DNA of 11,159 nucleotides from an uncultured Rhodospirillales bacterium (GTDB lineage Bacteria > Pseudomonadota > Alphaproteobacteria > Acetobacterales > Acetobacteraceae). Every line of letters begins with the position of its first letter. The stretch's first letter is position 1. The notes under the pieces were generated by a model. That model had not been told where the DNA came from, ran no database searches, and saw nothing but the letters and a program-made list of their open reading frames with translations. Made by a program: the position numbers and the translations under genes. Location of the stretch: NCBI GenBank assembly GCA_903928045.1, contig CAIYPH010000808.1, forward strand, positions 1 through 11,159, written 5' to 3'. Shown piece by piece: positions 5,797 through 11,159 of the stretch.

Positions 5797-7254
5797 ATGA
5801 AAGTCCTCCTCCTCAGCCTGTTCCACCCCGAACTCGTCCGCGGCGGCGCCCAGCAGATCTGCTACGAGCTGTTCGAAGGATTGCGCGAGCGCGAAGGCGT
5901 CGAGCCCTTCCTGCTGGCGGCCATCGAGCCGCGCTTCGCCGCGCTCTACAAATCCGGCGCCCGCATCACCGGCTTCGACAACCGGCCCAACGAATTCGTC
6001 TTCCTGGCGCGCGACTACGACTACGCCTGGAACAAGGCGGCCAATTTCCAGCTCATCGAGAGCTACGCCGAATTCCTCCAGACGATCCAGCCGGACGTGG
6101 TGCATTTCCACCACTTCCTACTGTTCGGCATCAACCTGCTGTCGGTCACGCGCAAGATTCTGCCGAACGCCAAGATCATCTTCACCTTCCACGAATTCCT
6201 GTCGATCTGCGAAGCCAACGGGCACATGCTGCGCAAATCCGACAATTCGCTATGCACCCGCGCCTCGCATGTGCGCTGCCACCAATGCTTCCCCAATATA
6301 GGGCCCGAGCAATTCTTCATGCGCGAAATGTGGATGAAGAAACACCTCGCCGCCGCGGACCTCTACACTTGCCCGAGCCGCTTCATGATCGAGCATTACG
6401 TCAACTGGGGCCTCGATCGCGACAGCATCCACCACGTTACCAACGGCCAGCGCGACTATTCGGGCGGCGTCGCCGTCACCAATGACCGGGCCAAGCGCAA
6501 CCGCTTCGGCTTCTTCGGCCAGATGGTCGACAACAAGGGCGTCTGGGTGATCCTGCGCGCCATCGAGCAGTTGCGCGCCGAAGGGTTCCAGGATTTCACC
6601 GTCGAGATCAACGGCGACAACCTCCGCTACGCCAGCGAGACCCGCCGCAAGGAATTCGAGGACTTCCTCGCCGCCGAACGCGAACGCCCGTTCACCGAGC
6701 AGATCCTGGTGTTCAACGGCTCCTACCAGGTCGACGAACTGCCCCAGCGCATGGCGCGGATCGACTGGTGCCTGGTGCCCTCCACCTGGTGGGAAATCTT
6801 CGGCCTTGTCATCTCCGAGGCCTGGATGTTCCAGCGCCCGGTGATCGCCTCCAACGTCGGCGGCCCCAAGGAACGCATCCGCCACAACGAGGATGGGCTG
6901 CTGTTCGCCGTCGGCGATGCACGCTCGCTCGCCGACACCATTCGCCGCGCCTGCTCCGAAGACGGGTTGTGGGACCGCCTCGTGGCCGGCATTCGCCCTC
7001 CGGCATCGCGCGATGTCATGGTCGATGGCTACCTCGAAACCTACGCGGCAGCAGAGCCCGACATCGACGAGGCCAAACCCGCCAACACGGCGGAGCCCGC
7101 TACCGCAGAGCCGAAAGCGAAAAAGACGAAATCGCGCCGGGTCGGCAAGGCTATACCCTCCAACGCCTACCCACGTGGCGCTCCAGCTTGTGTCGTCACT
7201 GCGGGTCCAGACGATAACTTTACCGCCGATTTCGATCACGAATTCGCGAGGTAA
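5797..7254 (+). CDS. Family 4 glycosyltransferase
   Basis: This 485-residue GT-B glycosyltransferase has an N-terminal Rossmann domain opening with LLSLFHPELVRGGAQQICYE and DVVHFHHFLLFG (about 100-110). The C-terminal domain has RFGFFGQMVDNKGV (about 236-248), then the family EX7E motif EIFGLVISE with E333 and E341, and PVIASNVGGPKERI. A cysteine cluster (C138, C153, C161, C164), with CHQC at 161-164, may bind metal or form a structural knot. Residues from about 419 are an unusual tail, Ala/Glu/Pro-rich with a Lys/Arg patch (KAKKTKSRR), beyond the usual end of the fold. GAGGGA (5782-5787) lies 9 nt before the ATG, and the start is 3 nt after the family 2 gene. Retaining transfer is expected from the family; donor and acceptor are unknown. 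Confidence 0.92.
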   Translation: MKVLLLSLFHPELVRGGAQQICYELFEGLREREGVEPFLLAAIEPRFAALYKSGARITGFDNRPNEFVFLARDYDYAWNKAANFQLIESYAEFLQTIQPDVVHFHHFLLFGINLLSVTRKILPNAKIIFTFHEFLSICEANGHMLRKSDNSLCTRASHVRCHQCFPNIGPEQFFMREMWMKKHLAAADLYTCPSRFMIEHYVNWGLDRDSIHHVTNGQRDYSGGVAVTNDRAKRNRFGFFGQMVDNKGVWVILRAIEQLRAEGFQDFTVEINGDNLRYASETRRKEFEDFLAAERERPFTEQILVFNGSYQVDELPQRMARIDWCLVPSTWWEIFGLVISEAWMFQRPVIASNVGGPKERIRHNEDGLLFAVGDARSLADTIRRACSEDGLWDRLVAGIRPPASRDVMVDGYLETYAAAEPDIDEAKPANTAEPATAEPKAKKTKSRRVGKAIPSNAYPRGAPACVVTAGPDDNFTADFDHEFAR

Positions 7255-7298
7255 CGGGCTTCTGATCACAGCAAACGTTGTTGTCTGTCACCGTCAAA

Positions 7299-7320
7299 CC
7301 GTCGTAAAGCTGTCATAGAT
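7299..7320 (+). promoter_or_regulatory. Pho-box-like direct repeat upstream of the sulfotransferase
   Basis: Two adjoining 11-mers, CCGTCGTAAAG (7299-7309) and CTGTCATAGAT (7310-7320), resemble the PhoB box made of two CTGTCAT-type half-sites in 11-bp register. By eye 18 of 22 positions fit the consensus. A further CTGTCA lies at 7285-7290, out of register. A weak -10 candidate, TCTATT (7325-7330), follows at a plausible distance. If real, the sulfotransferase-aldolase pair would have its own phosphate-starvation promoter in the 168-nt gap after the family 4 gene. A perfect 6-bp inverted repeat with a 2-nt centre (ACACGG/CCGTGT, 7383-7396) also lies in this gap. Confidence 0.4.
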
Positions 7321-7411
7321 CGCCTCTATTCCGATCGCGGCGATATACACGCCGACGATATAGGGGAGAGCGGCACGGCCAAACACGGGTCCGTGTGCGT
7401 GCCGAACTATC

Positions 7412-7415
7412 GGAG
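7412..7415 (+). promoter_or_regulatory. Ribosome binding site selecting a TTG start
   Basis: GGAG lies 7 nt before the TTG at 7423-7425. The frame is open back to a GTG at 7393, but that codon has no ribosome binding site. The residues after the TTG (NIIGFIEQIDAD) begin the conserved N-terminal domain directly. Confidence 0.65.
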
Positions 7416-7422
7416 ATTGGAT

Positions 7423-8625
7423 TTGAACATCATAGGCTTTATCGAGCAAATCGATGCTGACGTGGTCCGCGGCTGGGCGTATTGCCCAGACGCAACGGAT
7501 GTCCATGTTGAAATCCGCGTCTCGCTGGATGACCTCCTGATCGGCAACGCGCCAGCCGACGAATTTCGCGAAGACCTTCAGCGCCTCGGCTTCGGCAAAG
7601 GCGATCACGGCTTTTCCGTCAAGTTCGATATCGAGGTCAGCCCCCGCGACCTCGATCTCATCGAGGTGTTCGCCACCGCCGGGGATGGCGAGGTGATGCG
7701 CCTCAAGCGCACCAAGGGCGAAACGCCAGTCGTCGCCGAACCGCCCCCCCCGCCCCCGCCCAAGCCGCTGACCACGTTCCCCCTGCCGACCGAGGACGCC
7801 AAAGCCACCCCGGTCTTCGTGCTCGGCGCCGCACGCTCCGGCACCTCCGCCATGGCGCAAGGCCTGCTCAAAACCGCCGCCTATGGCGGTTTCGAGGAAG
7901 GCCATTTCCTCTGGATGATCCGCCGCTTCCTGCTCACCATCCACACCTATTTCGAGGATAACGGCGAAGACGCCCTGCCCAACCGCTTCACCCTGCTCTC
8001 CCGCATTCCCGCCAGCTACCTGGCCGATTCCGTGCGCGCAACCTTCATCGCCGCAATGGCGGAGCTCTTTCCCTCCGGCAAATGGCTCGACAAGACCCCG
8101 CGGCCGGAGATGATCGAGGCCGCGCCAGTGATGCACGAGCTCTGGCCCAATGCGCGCTTCATCTTCATGCGCCGCCGCGGCCTCGAGAACGTCTCCTCCC
8201 GCCTGACGAAATTCCCCACCATCTCCTTCGTCGAGCACTGCCAGGATTGGGCCCGCAACATGGAGGTCTGGCTCCGGGTGCGCGATCTGCTCGGCGCCGC
8301 CGCGATAGAGATCGAACAGCTCGCCGCCGCCCTCGAACCCGAACGCACCGCCGAAGAGGTCGGCGACTTCCTCGGCCTCGAAAAAGCCACCGTCCGCCGG
8401 CTCGCCAAGGCGCTGGCCAGCGATCGACCGGAAGTCACCACCAAGCAGTTCGGCACCACCAAGCAGTTCGGCACCGCCATGCAGATCGACCGGCTTGGCT
8501 GGACCGACCAGCAGATCTACACTTTCCGCAAGGAGTGCGGCCCCATGATGGCCGCCTTCGGCTACGGCTACACCGCCGACTATTTCTCCCGCCCGGTGCA
8601 CACCGTCACCACCGCCAAACTGTAA
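7423..8625 (+). CDS. Sulfotransferase with N-terminal accessory domain
   Basis: This 400-residue protein probably transfers sulfate from PAPS to a glycan or lipid. Residues 3-90 form an accessory domain (IIGFIEQ, VVRGWAYCPD, VEIRVSLDDLLIGNAPADEF, GDHGFSVKF) of a type seen fused to glycosyltransferases and sulfotransferases. A linker with seven prolines (about 107-113) follows. The sulfotransferase domain is about 128-390: VFVLGAARSGTSAM holds the 5'-phosphosulfate loop (R138-T141), WLDKTPR is at 221-227, and RFIFMRRRGLENVSSRL (245-261) is the 3'-phosphate region. Residues 339-350 are TTKQFG twice, from an 18-bp tandem duplication. The TTG start is set by GGAG at 7412-7415. It lies 11 nt before the aldolase gene and 168 nt after the family 4 gene, probably with its own promoter. 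Confidence 0.87.
   Translation: MNIIGFIEQIDADVVRGWAYCPDATDVHVEIRVSLDDLLIGNAPADEFREDLQRLGFGKGDHGFSVKFDIEVSPRDLDLIEVFATAGDGEVMRLKRTKGETPVVAEPPPPPPPKPLTTFPLPTEDAKATPVFVLGAARSGTSAMAQGLLKTAAYGGFEEGHFLWMIRRFLLTIHTYFEDNGEDALPNRFTLLSRIPASYLADSVRATFIAAMAELFPSGKWLDKTPRPEMIEAAPVMHELWPNARFIFMRRRGLENVSSRLTKFPTISFVEHCQDWARNMEVWLRVRDLLGAAAIEIEQLAAALEPERTAEEVGDFLGLEKATVRRLAKALASDRPEVTTKQFGTTKQFGTAMQIDRLGWTDQQIYTFRKECGPMMAAFGYGYTADYFSRPVHTVTTAKL
8437..8472 (+). repeat. Perfect 18-bp tandem duplication inside the sulfotransferase gene
   Basis: The unit at 8437-8454 is repeated exactly at 8455-8472, coding TTKQFG twice in frame. No base differs, which suggests a recent slippage event or a copy-number-variable site. 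It lies in the C-terminal part of the sulfotransferase, after the 3'-phosphate-binding region. Confidence 0.95.
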
Positions 8626-8636
8626 GGACACGCCCC

Positions 8637-9734
8637 ATGACCACCGGCTTCCCCGACCTCACACTGCGTCGGGCCTGCCGGCGGTTCCTCGGCGGCCATG
8701 GCCGCACCGATCAGCGCCGCTGGGCCGAGCGCCTCCTCGCCTCCCCCTACCTCGACGACGAGATCGACATCTACAACGCCGGCCCCGCCCTGCAGCGCCT
8801 CGAAGCCGAAAGCGCCGAACTCCTCGGCAAGCCCGCCGCCCTCTTCTTCCACAAAGGCGTCGCCGCCCAACTCGCCGCCCTCCTCGTCCACGCCGAAACC
8901 ACCAACCGCCGCGTCATCGCGCTCCACCCGCGCAGCCACATCGCCCGCGACGAAAAAGACCCGCTCGACCGCCTCTGCGGCCTCACCTCCCGGCGCGTCG
9001 GCGTCGAACACGCCCCCTTCACCGCCGAAGACCTCACCCGCCTCGCCGAACCCCTCGGCGCCGTCACCGTCGAACTCCCCATCCGCCAGGCCGGCTTCAT
9101 CGGCACACCCTGGGAAGACCTCACCGCCATCTCAGCCTGGGCCCGCGCCCGCAACGTGCCCTTCCATATCGACGGCGCCCGCATCTGGGAAAGCGCCCCC
9201 TGGTACGGCAAAACCCTCGCCGAAATCGCTGCCCTCGCCGATAGCGTCTACGTCTCCTTCTACAAAGGCCTCGGCGGCATGGGCGGCTGCGTGCTCGCCG
9301 GCTCGGAAGACCTCGTCGCCGCCGCCAAACCCTGGCGCACCCGCCTCGGCGGCGACATGCCCACCATCTTCCCCTACGTCATCACCGCACTCGATGGGCT
9401 GCACCGCCACCTCCCCCACATGCCCGACTACTACGCCCACGCCCGCGCCATCGCCGCCGCCATCACCGCCCAGCCCGGCCTCGCCCCCTTCCCCGAACAG
9501 CCCCACGGCAACTCCTTCCGTATCCTGTTCAACGTCGCACCCAACCGCCTCGAAGCCGCCGCCAGCCAATACGCCAAAGATACCGGAACCTGGCTCGCCA
9601 ACGCCTTCCACCCCACCGGACTGCCCAACCAAAGCTTCCTCGAACTCGTCGTCGGCGAAGCCACCCTCGCCTGGTCCCCCACCGAAATCGCCCAAACCCT
9701 CGCCACCCTCCGCGCCACCGCCGCCGCGGGCTGA
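8637..9734 (+). CDS. Threonine aldolase / beta-eliminating lyase family PLP enzyme
   Basis: This 365-residue fold-type I PLP enzyme of the beta-eliminating lyase family typically splits L-threonine or L-allo-threonine into glycine and acetaldehyde. The Schiff-base lysine is probably K210 in SVYVSFYKGLGGMGGCVLAG. FHIDGARIWES (177-187) holds the Asp-x2-Arg motif (D179, R182), and HPRSHIARDEKD holds the His residues that stack on PLP (H97, H101). The ATG at 8637 has TAAGGA (8623-8628) 8 nt upstream, and the frame stays open far upstream only because GC-rich frames rarely stop. It follows the sulfotransferase by 11 nt and is probably cotranscribed, though a link to glycan work is not obvious. Codon use is strongly C-ending. 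The real substrate may be another beta-hydroxy amino acid. A GC-rich double hairpin follows. Confidence 0.92.
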   Translation: MTTGFPDLTLRRACRRFLGGHGRTDQRRWAERLLASPYLDDEIDIYNAGPALQRLEAESAELLGKPAALFFHKGVAAQLAALLVHAETTNRRVIALHPRSHIARDEKDPLDRLCGLTSRRVGVEHAPFTAEDLTRLAEPLGAVTVELPIRQAGFIGTPWEDLTAISAWARARNVPFHIDGARIWESAPWYGKTLAEIAALADSVYVSFYKGLGGMGGCVLAGSEDLVAAAKPWRTRLGGDMPTIFPYVITALDGLHRHLPHMPDYYAHARAIAAAITAQPGLAPFPEQPHGNSFRILFNVAPNRLEAAASQYAKDTGTWLANAFHPTGLPNQSFLELVVGEATLAWSPTEIAQTLATLRATAAAG

Positions 9735-9756
9735 GCCTGGAGAGGCGGAAGGAAGG

Positions 9757-9800
9757 CCAGGGGCGCTGCCCCTGGACCCCGCTGGGGGATGATCCCCCAG
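9757..9800 (+). terminator. GC-rich double hairpin after the threonine aldolase gene
   Basis: Two perfect stem-loops start 22 nt after the aldolase stop: arms CCAGGGGC and GCCCCTGG at 9757-9775, and CTGGGGG and CCCCCAG at 9782-9800. The full repeat runs about 9750-9821 and is an inverted copy of that at 1-72. It is the likely end of the five-gene run. It has no U-tract, so it may act on RNA stability rather than as a classic terminator. Confidence 0.7.
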
Positions 9801-9837
9801 ACCCGCAAGCCGTTTAAGAGGGTGGAGAATGAGAGAA

Positions 9838-9850
9838 GGGGCAGCGCCCC
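9838..9850 (-). terminator. Partial GC-rich hairpin after the yaiI-type gene
   Basis: GGGGC and GCCCC pair around AGC, preceded by AA and followed by CGCGCCTTTCTTA, which matches one half of the element at 1-72. It directly follows the minus-strand stop at 9861-9863. It is thus a half-copy facing the complete element at 9750-9821, giving a terminator block between convergent genes. Confidence 0.6.
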
Positions 9851-9860
9851 CGCGCCTTTC

Positions 9861-10325
9861 TTACTCCGTCCCCCGGCGCAGCGCCGCGACGATGGCGGCG
9901 TCGAGGGCGGAGAGGAAGTTGGAGCGATCTTGTTTAGTGAGTGGGGCTGGGCCGCCCGTTGTCGCGCCGATTTCGCGGAGGTATCGGCCGATTTCCCGGC
10001 CGGCGAGGGCGTTGCCGATATTGTCGTGGGTCCAGCGTTTGCCGTTATGGGCCAGGGCTTCGGCCTTTTTTTCGAGGCATCGGGCGGCGAGTGGGATATC
10101 GGCGGTGATGCAGACATCGGCGGCGGTGATACGTTCGGCGATCCAGTCATCGGCGACATCGGCGCCGGTGGCGACGATGACCATGCGCACGTTGGGCAGT
10201 CCGGGCGGGCGAATGGGGCGGGAGCCGTTGCTGACGACGTGGACCACGAGGTTGCGGCGTGTGGCGACGGTGAAGACTTCCTCGCGCACGGGGCAGGCAT
10301 CGGCGTCGATATAGAGTTCGGTCAT
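9861..10325 (-). CDS. yaiI: YaiI/YqxD family protein (UPF0178)
   Basis: This 154-residue protein has the length and motifs of the YaiI/YqxD family (DUF188): LYIDADACPVREEV at the N-terminus, VSNGSRP, ATGADVADDWI, ADVCITADIPLA, and near the middle TWDNIGN-like THDNIGNAL. The conserved Asp residues and overall pattern recall PIN-like nucleases, but the biochemical role of the family is not settled, so no activity is claimed. The start at 10325 is chosen because the family begins about two to four residues before YIDADACP; no Shine-Dalgarno sequence is visible. The open frame reaches 10445, but the added residues read as translated repeat sequence. It converges on the threonine aldolase gene, with a hairpin block between, and appears to stand alone. 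Confidence 0.93.
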   Translation of the reverse strand: MTELYIDADACPVREEVFTVATRRNLVVHVVSNGSRPIRPPGLPNVRMVIVATGADVADDWIAERITAADVCITADIPLAARCLEKKAEALAHNGKRWTHDNIGNALAGREIGRYLREIGATTGGPAPLTKQDRSNFLSALDAAIVAALRRGTE

Positions 10326-10351
10326 GGGGCTCAGAGTAAGGGTAAGGATGG

Positions 10352-10371
10352 TCTTTTTGTAGACAAAAAGA
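10352..10371. repeat. AT-rich hairpin upstream of the yaiI-type gene
   Basis: TCTTTTTGT and ACAAAAAGA form perfect 9-bp arms around AG. It resembles the core of the elements at 1336-1376 and 1471-1506 but lacks their AAGCAAAAAACTT tail. It lies 26 nt upstream of the yaiI-type start, an unusual place for a terminator, so it may be a relic or a leader structure. Confidence 0.55.
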
Positions 10372-10569
10372 ACCCTGACGCGCAGCGGAGCGGCGACGGG
10401 CGCGGCAGCCCTGCGCCCGACAGCCGCGCCACTTGCGCGGCGCAAGGGGGATCGCCTTCGATCCGCGAGAGCGCGCTTCCTTGCCGTTGGACTACCCTCC
10501 CTGGATCGGGCGGCGCCGTGCCTGCCATGCCGACCAGGAAAGAAAAATTCAGATTATAGAAAAATATCC
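10372..10569. other. Gene-free GC-rich intergenic stretch
   Basis: I see no gene here. The stretch looks like the translated-repeat type of spacer common in such genomes. It holds a 6-bp hairpin (GGATCG and CGATCC around CCTT, 10449-10464). The final 30 bases turn AT-rich, leading into the promoter of the next gene. Confidence 0.5.
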
Positions 10570-10598
10570 TTGACCGAGGATGCGAAAACCGTTAGACA
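10570..10598 (+). promoter_or_regulatory. Sigma-70-like promoter of the Pro/Arg-rich protein gene
   Basis: TTGACC (10570-10575) is followed after exactly 17 nt by TAGACA (10593-10598). The -35 fits well, the -10 moderately. The expected transcription start, about 7 nt after the -10, falls at the ATG at 10606, which would make the message leaderless. This also argues against using the in-frame TTG at 10570 as a start codon. Confidence 0.55.
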
Positions 10599-10605
10599 TA
10601 ACATC

Positions 10606-11079
10606 ATGAACGTTGTGCCGACATCCCCCGAGCTTCCCCCCGGCGAGCCGCATCCCGCGGTCCGCCTGGCGGAGCTTGTCTGCGCGCTGATCGCCGCGGT
10701 CTGCGGCCCGTCATGGCTCTGGGGCCTTCTGCCCGGCGGCCGGGCGGTGCGGGCGCAGTTGCAGGGTCTCGCGCGCGATTTCGCCGCCCTCATGCAGCGC
10801 CTCGCCGCCGCGCCCCCCATCCTTCCAATCATCACCGCCCCTCTCATCGCCCCTCCGCGCCGGCGCCCCCGCGGCCCGACAGGAGACCTGCCCCCGCGCC
10901 GCCGCGCGCGGCAATCCGGCCGCCCACGCGCCGCCAAACCGGCCGCGCCGCGCAATCTCCCGGCGCTCTTCTACCCGCTGCCTCCCTCCCGGCCGCCCTC
11001 TTTGGCCCAGCTCCGCCGCGCGTTGCGTCACCGACGAAGACGAACGCCCCTCGGACCGGAGCGCAAACCCGCGCCATAA
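10606..11079 (+). CDS. Hypothetical small Pro/Arg-rich protein
   Basis: This is a 157-residue protein that I do not recognise. Residues 19-43 (VRLAELVCALIAAVCGPSWLWGLL) are hydrophobic enough for a single membrane-associated helix, followed by a short amphipathic stretch (LQGLARDFAALMQRL). From about residue 68 it is Pro-, Ala- and Arg-rich with no clear fold, including PPRRRPRG and RHRRRR, so this half is probably disordered and basic. The start is ATG 10606; the frame is open to a TTG at 10570, but that overlaps the promoter's -35. Function is unknown; membrane anchoring with a nucleic-acid-binding or flexible basic tail is speculation. Other frames here are also open, as expected in GC-rich DNA, so the coding call rests on the promoter and the coherent N-terminal half. 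Confidence 0.5.
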   Translation: MNVVPTSPELPPGEPHPAVRLAELVCALIAAVCGPSWLWGLLPGGRAVRAQLQGLARDFAALMQRLAAAPPILPIITAPLIAPPRRRPRGPTGDLPPRRRARQSGRPRAAKPAAPRNLPALFYPLPPSRPPSLAQLRRALRHRRRRTPLGPERKPAP

Positions 11080-11130
11080 TAATTCCACTGCCGAAACTAT
11101 ATACCGAAACCGCCACCCCTCCGCCGCCAC

Positions 11131-11159
11131 ACGGATAAAAAGTTTTTGCTTCTTTTTTC
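11131..11159 (-). repeat. Window-edge copy of the AT-rich element
   Basis: Read on the minus strand this gives AAGAAGCAAAAACTTTTT then ATCCGT, matching the arm and tail of the element at 1336-1376. The other arm lies beyond the window. By analogy it should follow the end of a minus-strand gene just to the right. The short gap from 11080 holds nothing else. Confidence 0.6.

Noticed and set aside
7294..8631. Long minus-strand open frame of 445 codons opposite the sulfotransferase
   Set aside because: It is a Gly/Glu/Ala-rich shadow; the plus strand has PAPS-binding motifs and ribosome binding sites.
8082..8636. In-frame extension of the threonine aldolase upstream of 8637
   Set aside because: The translation is Arg/Pro/His-rich shadow of the sulfotransferase; the ATG at 8637 has TAAGGA 8 nt upstream and matches the family N-terminus.
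10326..10445. N-terminal extension of the yaiI-type gene to 10445
   Set aside because: The added residues come from the hairpin repeat and spacer; the conserved family start is at 10325.
10430..10505. tRNA-like look on the minus strand (AGTCCAACGGCAAGGA resembling a D-arm)
   Set aside because: No acceptor pairing, no TTCGA T-arm and no proper anticodon stem; only a 6-bp hairpin is real.

Overview
The window is high-GC bacterial DNA whose codon use and intergenic repeats resemble alphaproteobacteria, most likely the Acetobacteraceae/Rhodospirillales. That placement rests on protein style, the GC-rich double hairpin after stop codons and the AT-rich GCTTCTTTTTT-type hairpins, not on a marker gene. 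I see no rRNA, tRNA, CRISPR array, transposase or integrase.

Left part (1-3300): a small DUF1127 protein on the minus strand is divergent from a LysR-type regulator on the plus strand. Convergent to the regulator lies a tight minus-strand pair, a MaoC-like hydratase followed by a UbiD-family prenyl-FMN decarboxylase, with one base between stop and start. The two convergent units are separated by two facing copies of an AT-rich hairpin element that probably terminate transcription from both sides.

Centre (3440-9800): the accessory core is a plus-strand run of five genes. They are a small protein made mostly of two copies of a 40-residue module, a family 2 glycosyltransferase carrying a third copy of that module, a family 4 glycosyltransferase coupled to it, a sulfotransferase with an extra N-terminal domain and a proline linker, and a PLP-dependent threonine aldolase/beta-eliminating lyase. 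Together they look like a cassette that builds and sulfates a glycan or glycoconjugate. A 21-bp near-palindrome precedes the run, and a Pho-box-like 11-bp direct repeat precedes the sulfotransferase, suggesting two transcription units. The run ends at a GC-rich double hairpin.

Right part (9830-11159): a YaiI/YqxD (UPF0178) gene on the minus strand converges on the aldolase. After it come a repeat-like intergenic stretch and a small Pro/Arg-rich protein of unknown function, preceded by a promoter that may give a leaderless message. The window ends inside another inverted copy of the AT-rich element, which implies a minus-strand gene just beyond it.

The most interesting signals are the shared 40-residue module, the possible phosphate control of the sulfotransferase unit, and the two families of hairpin elements that sit after stop codons.
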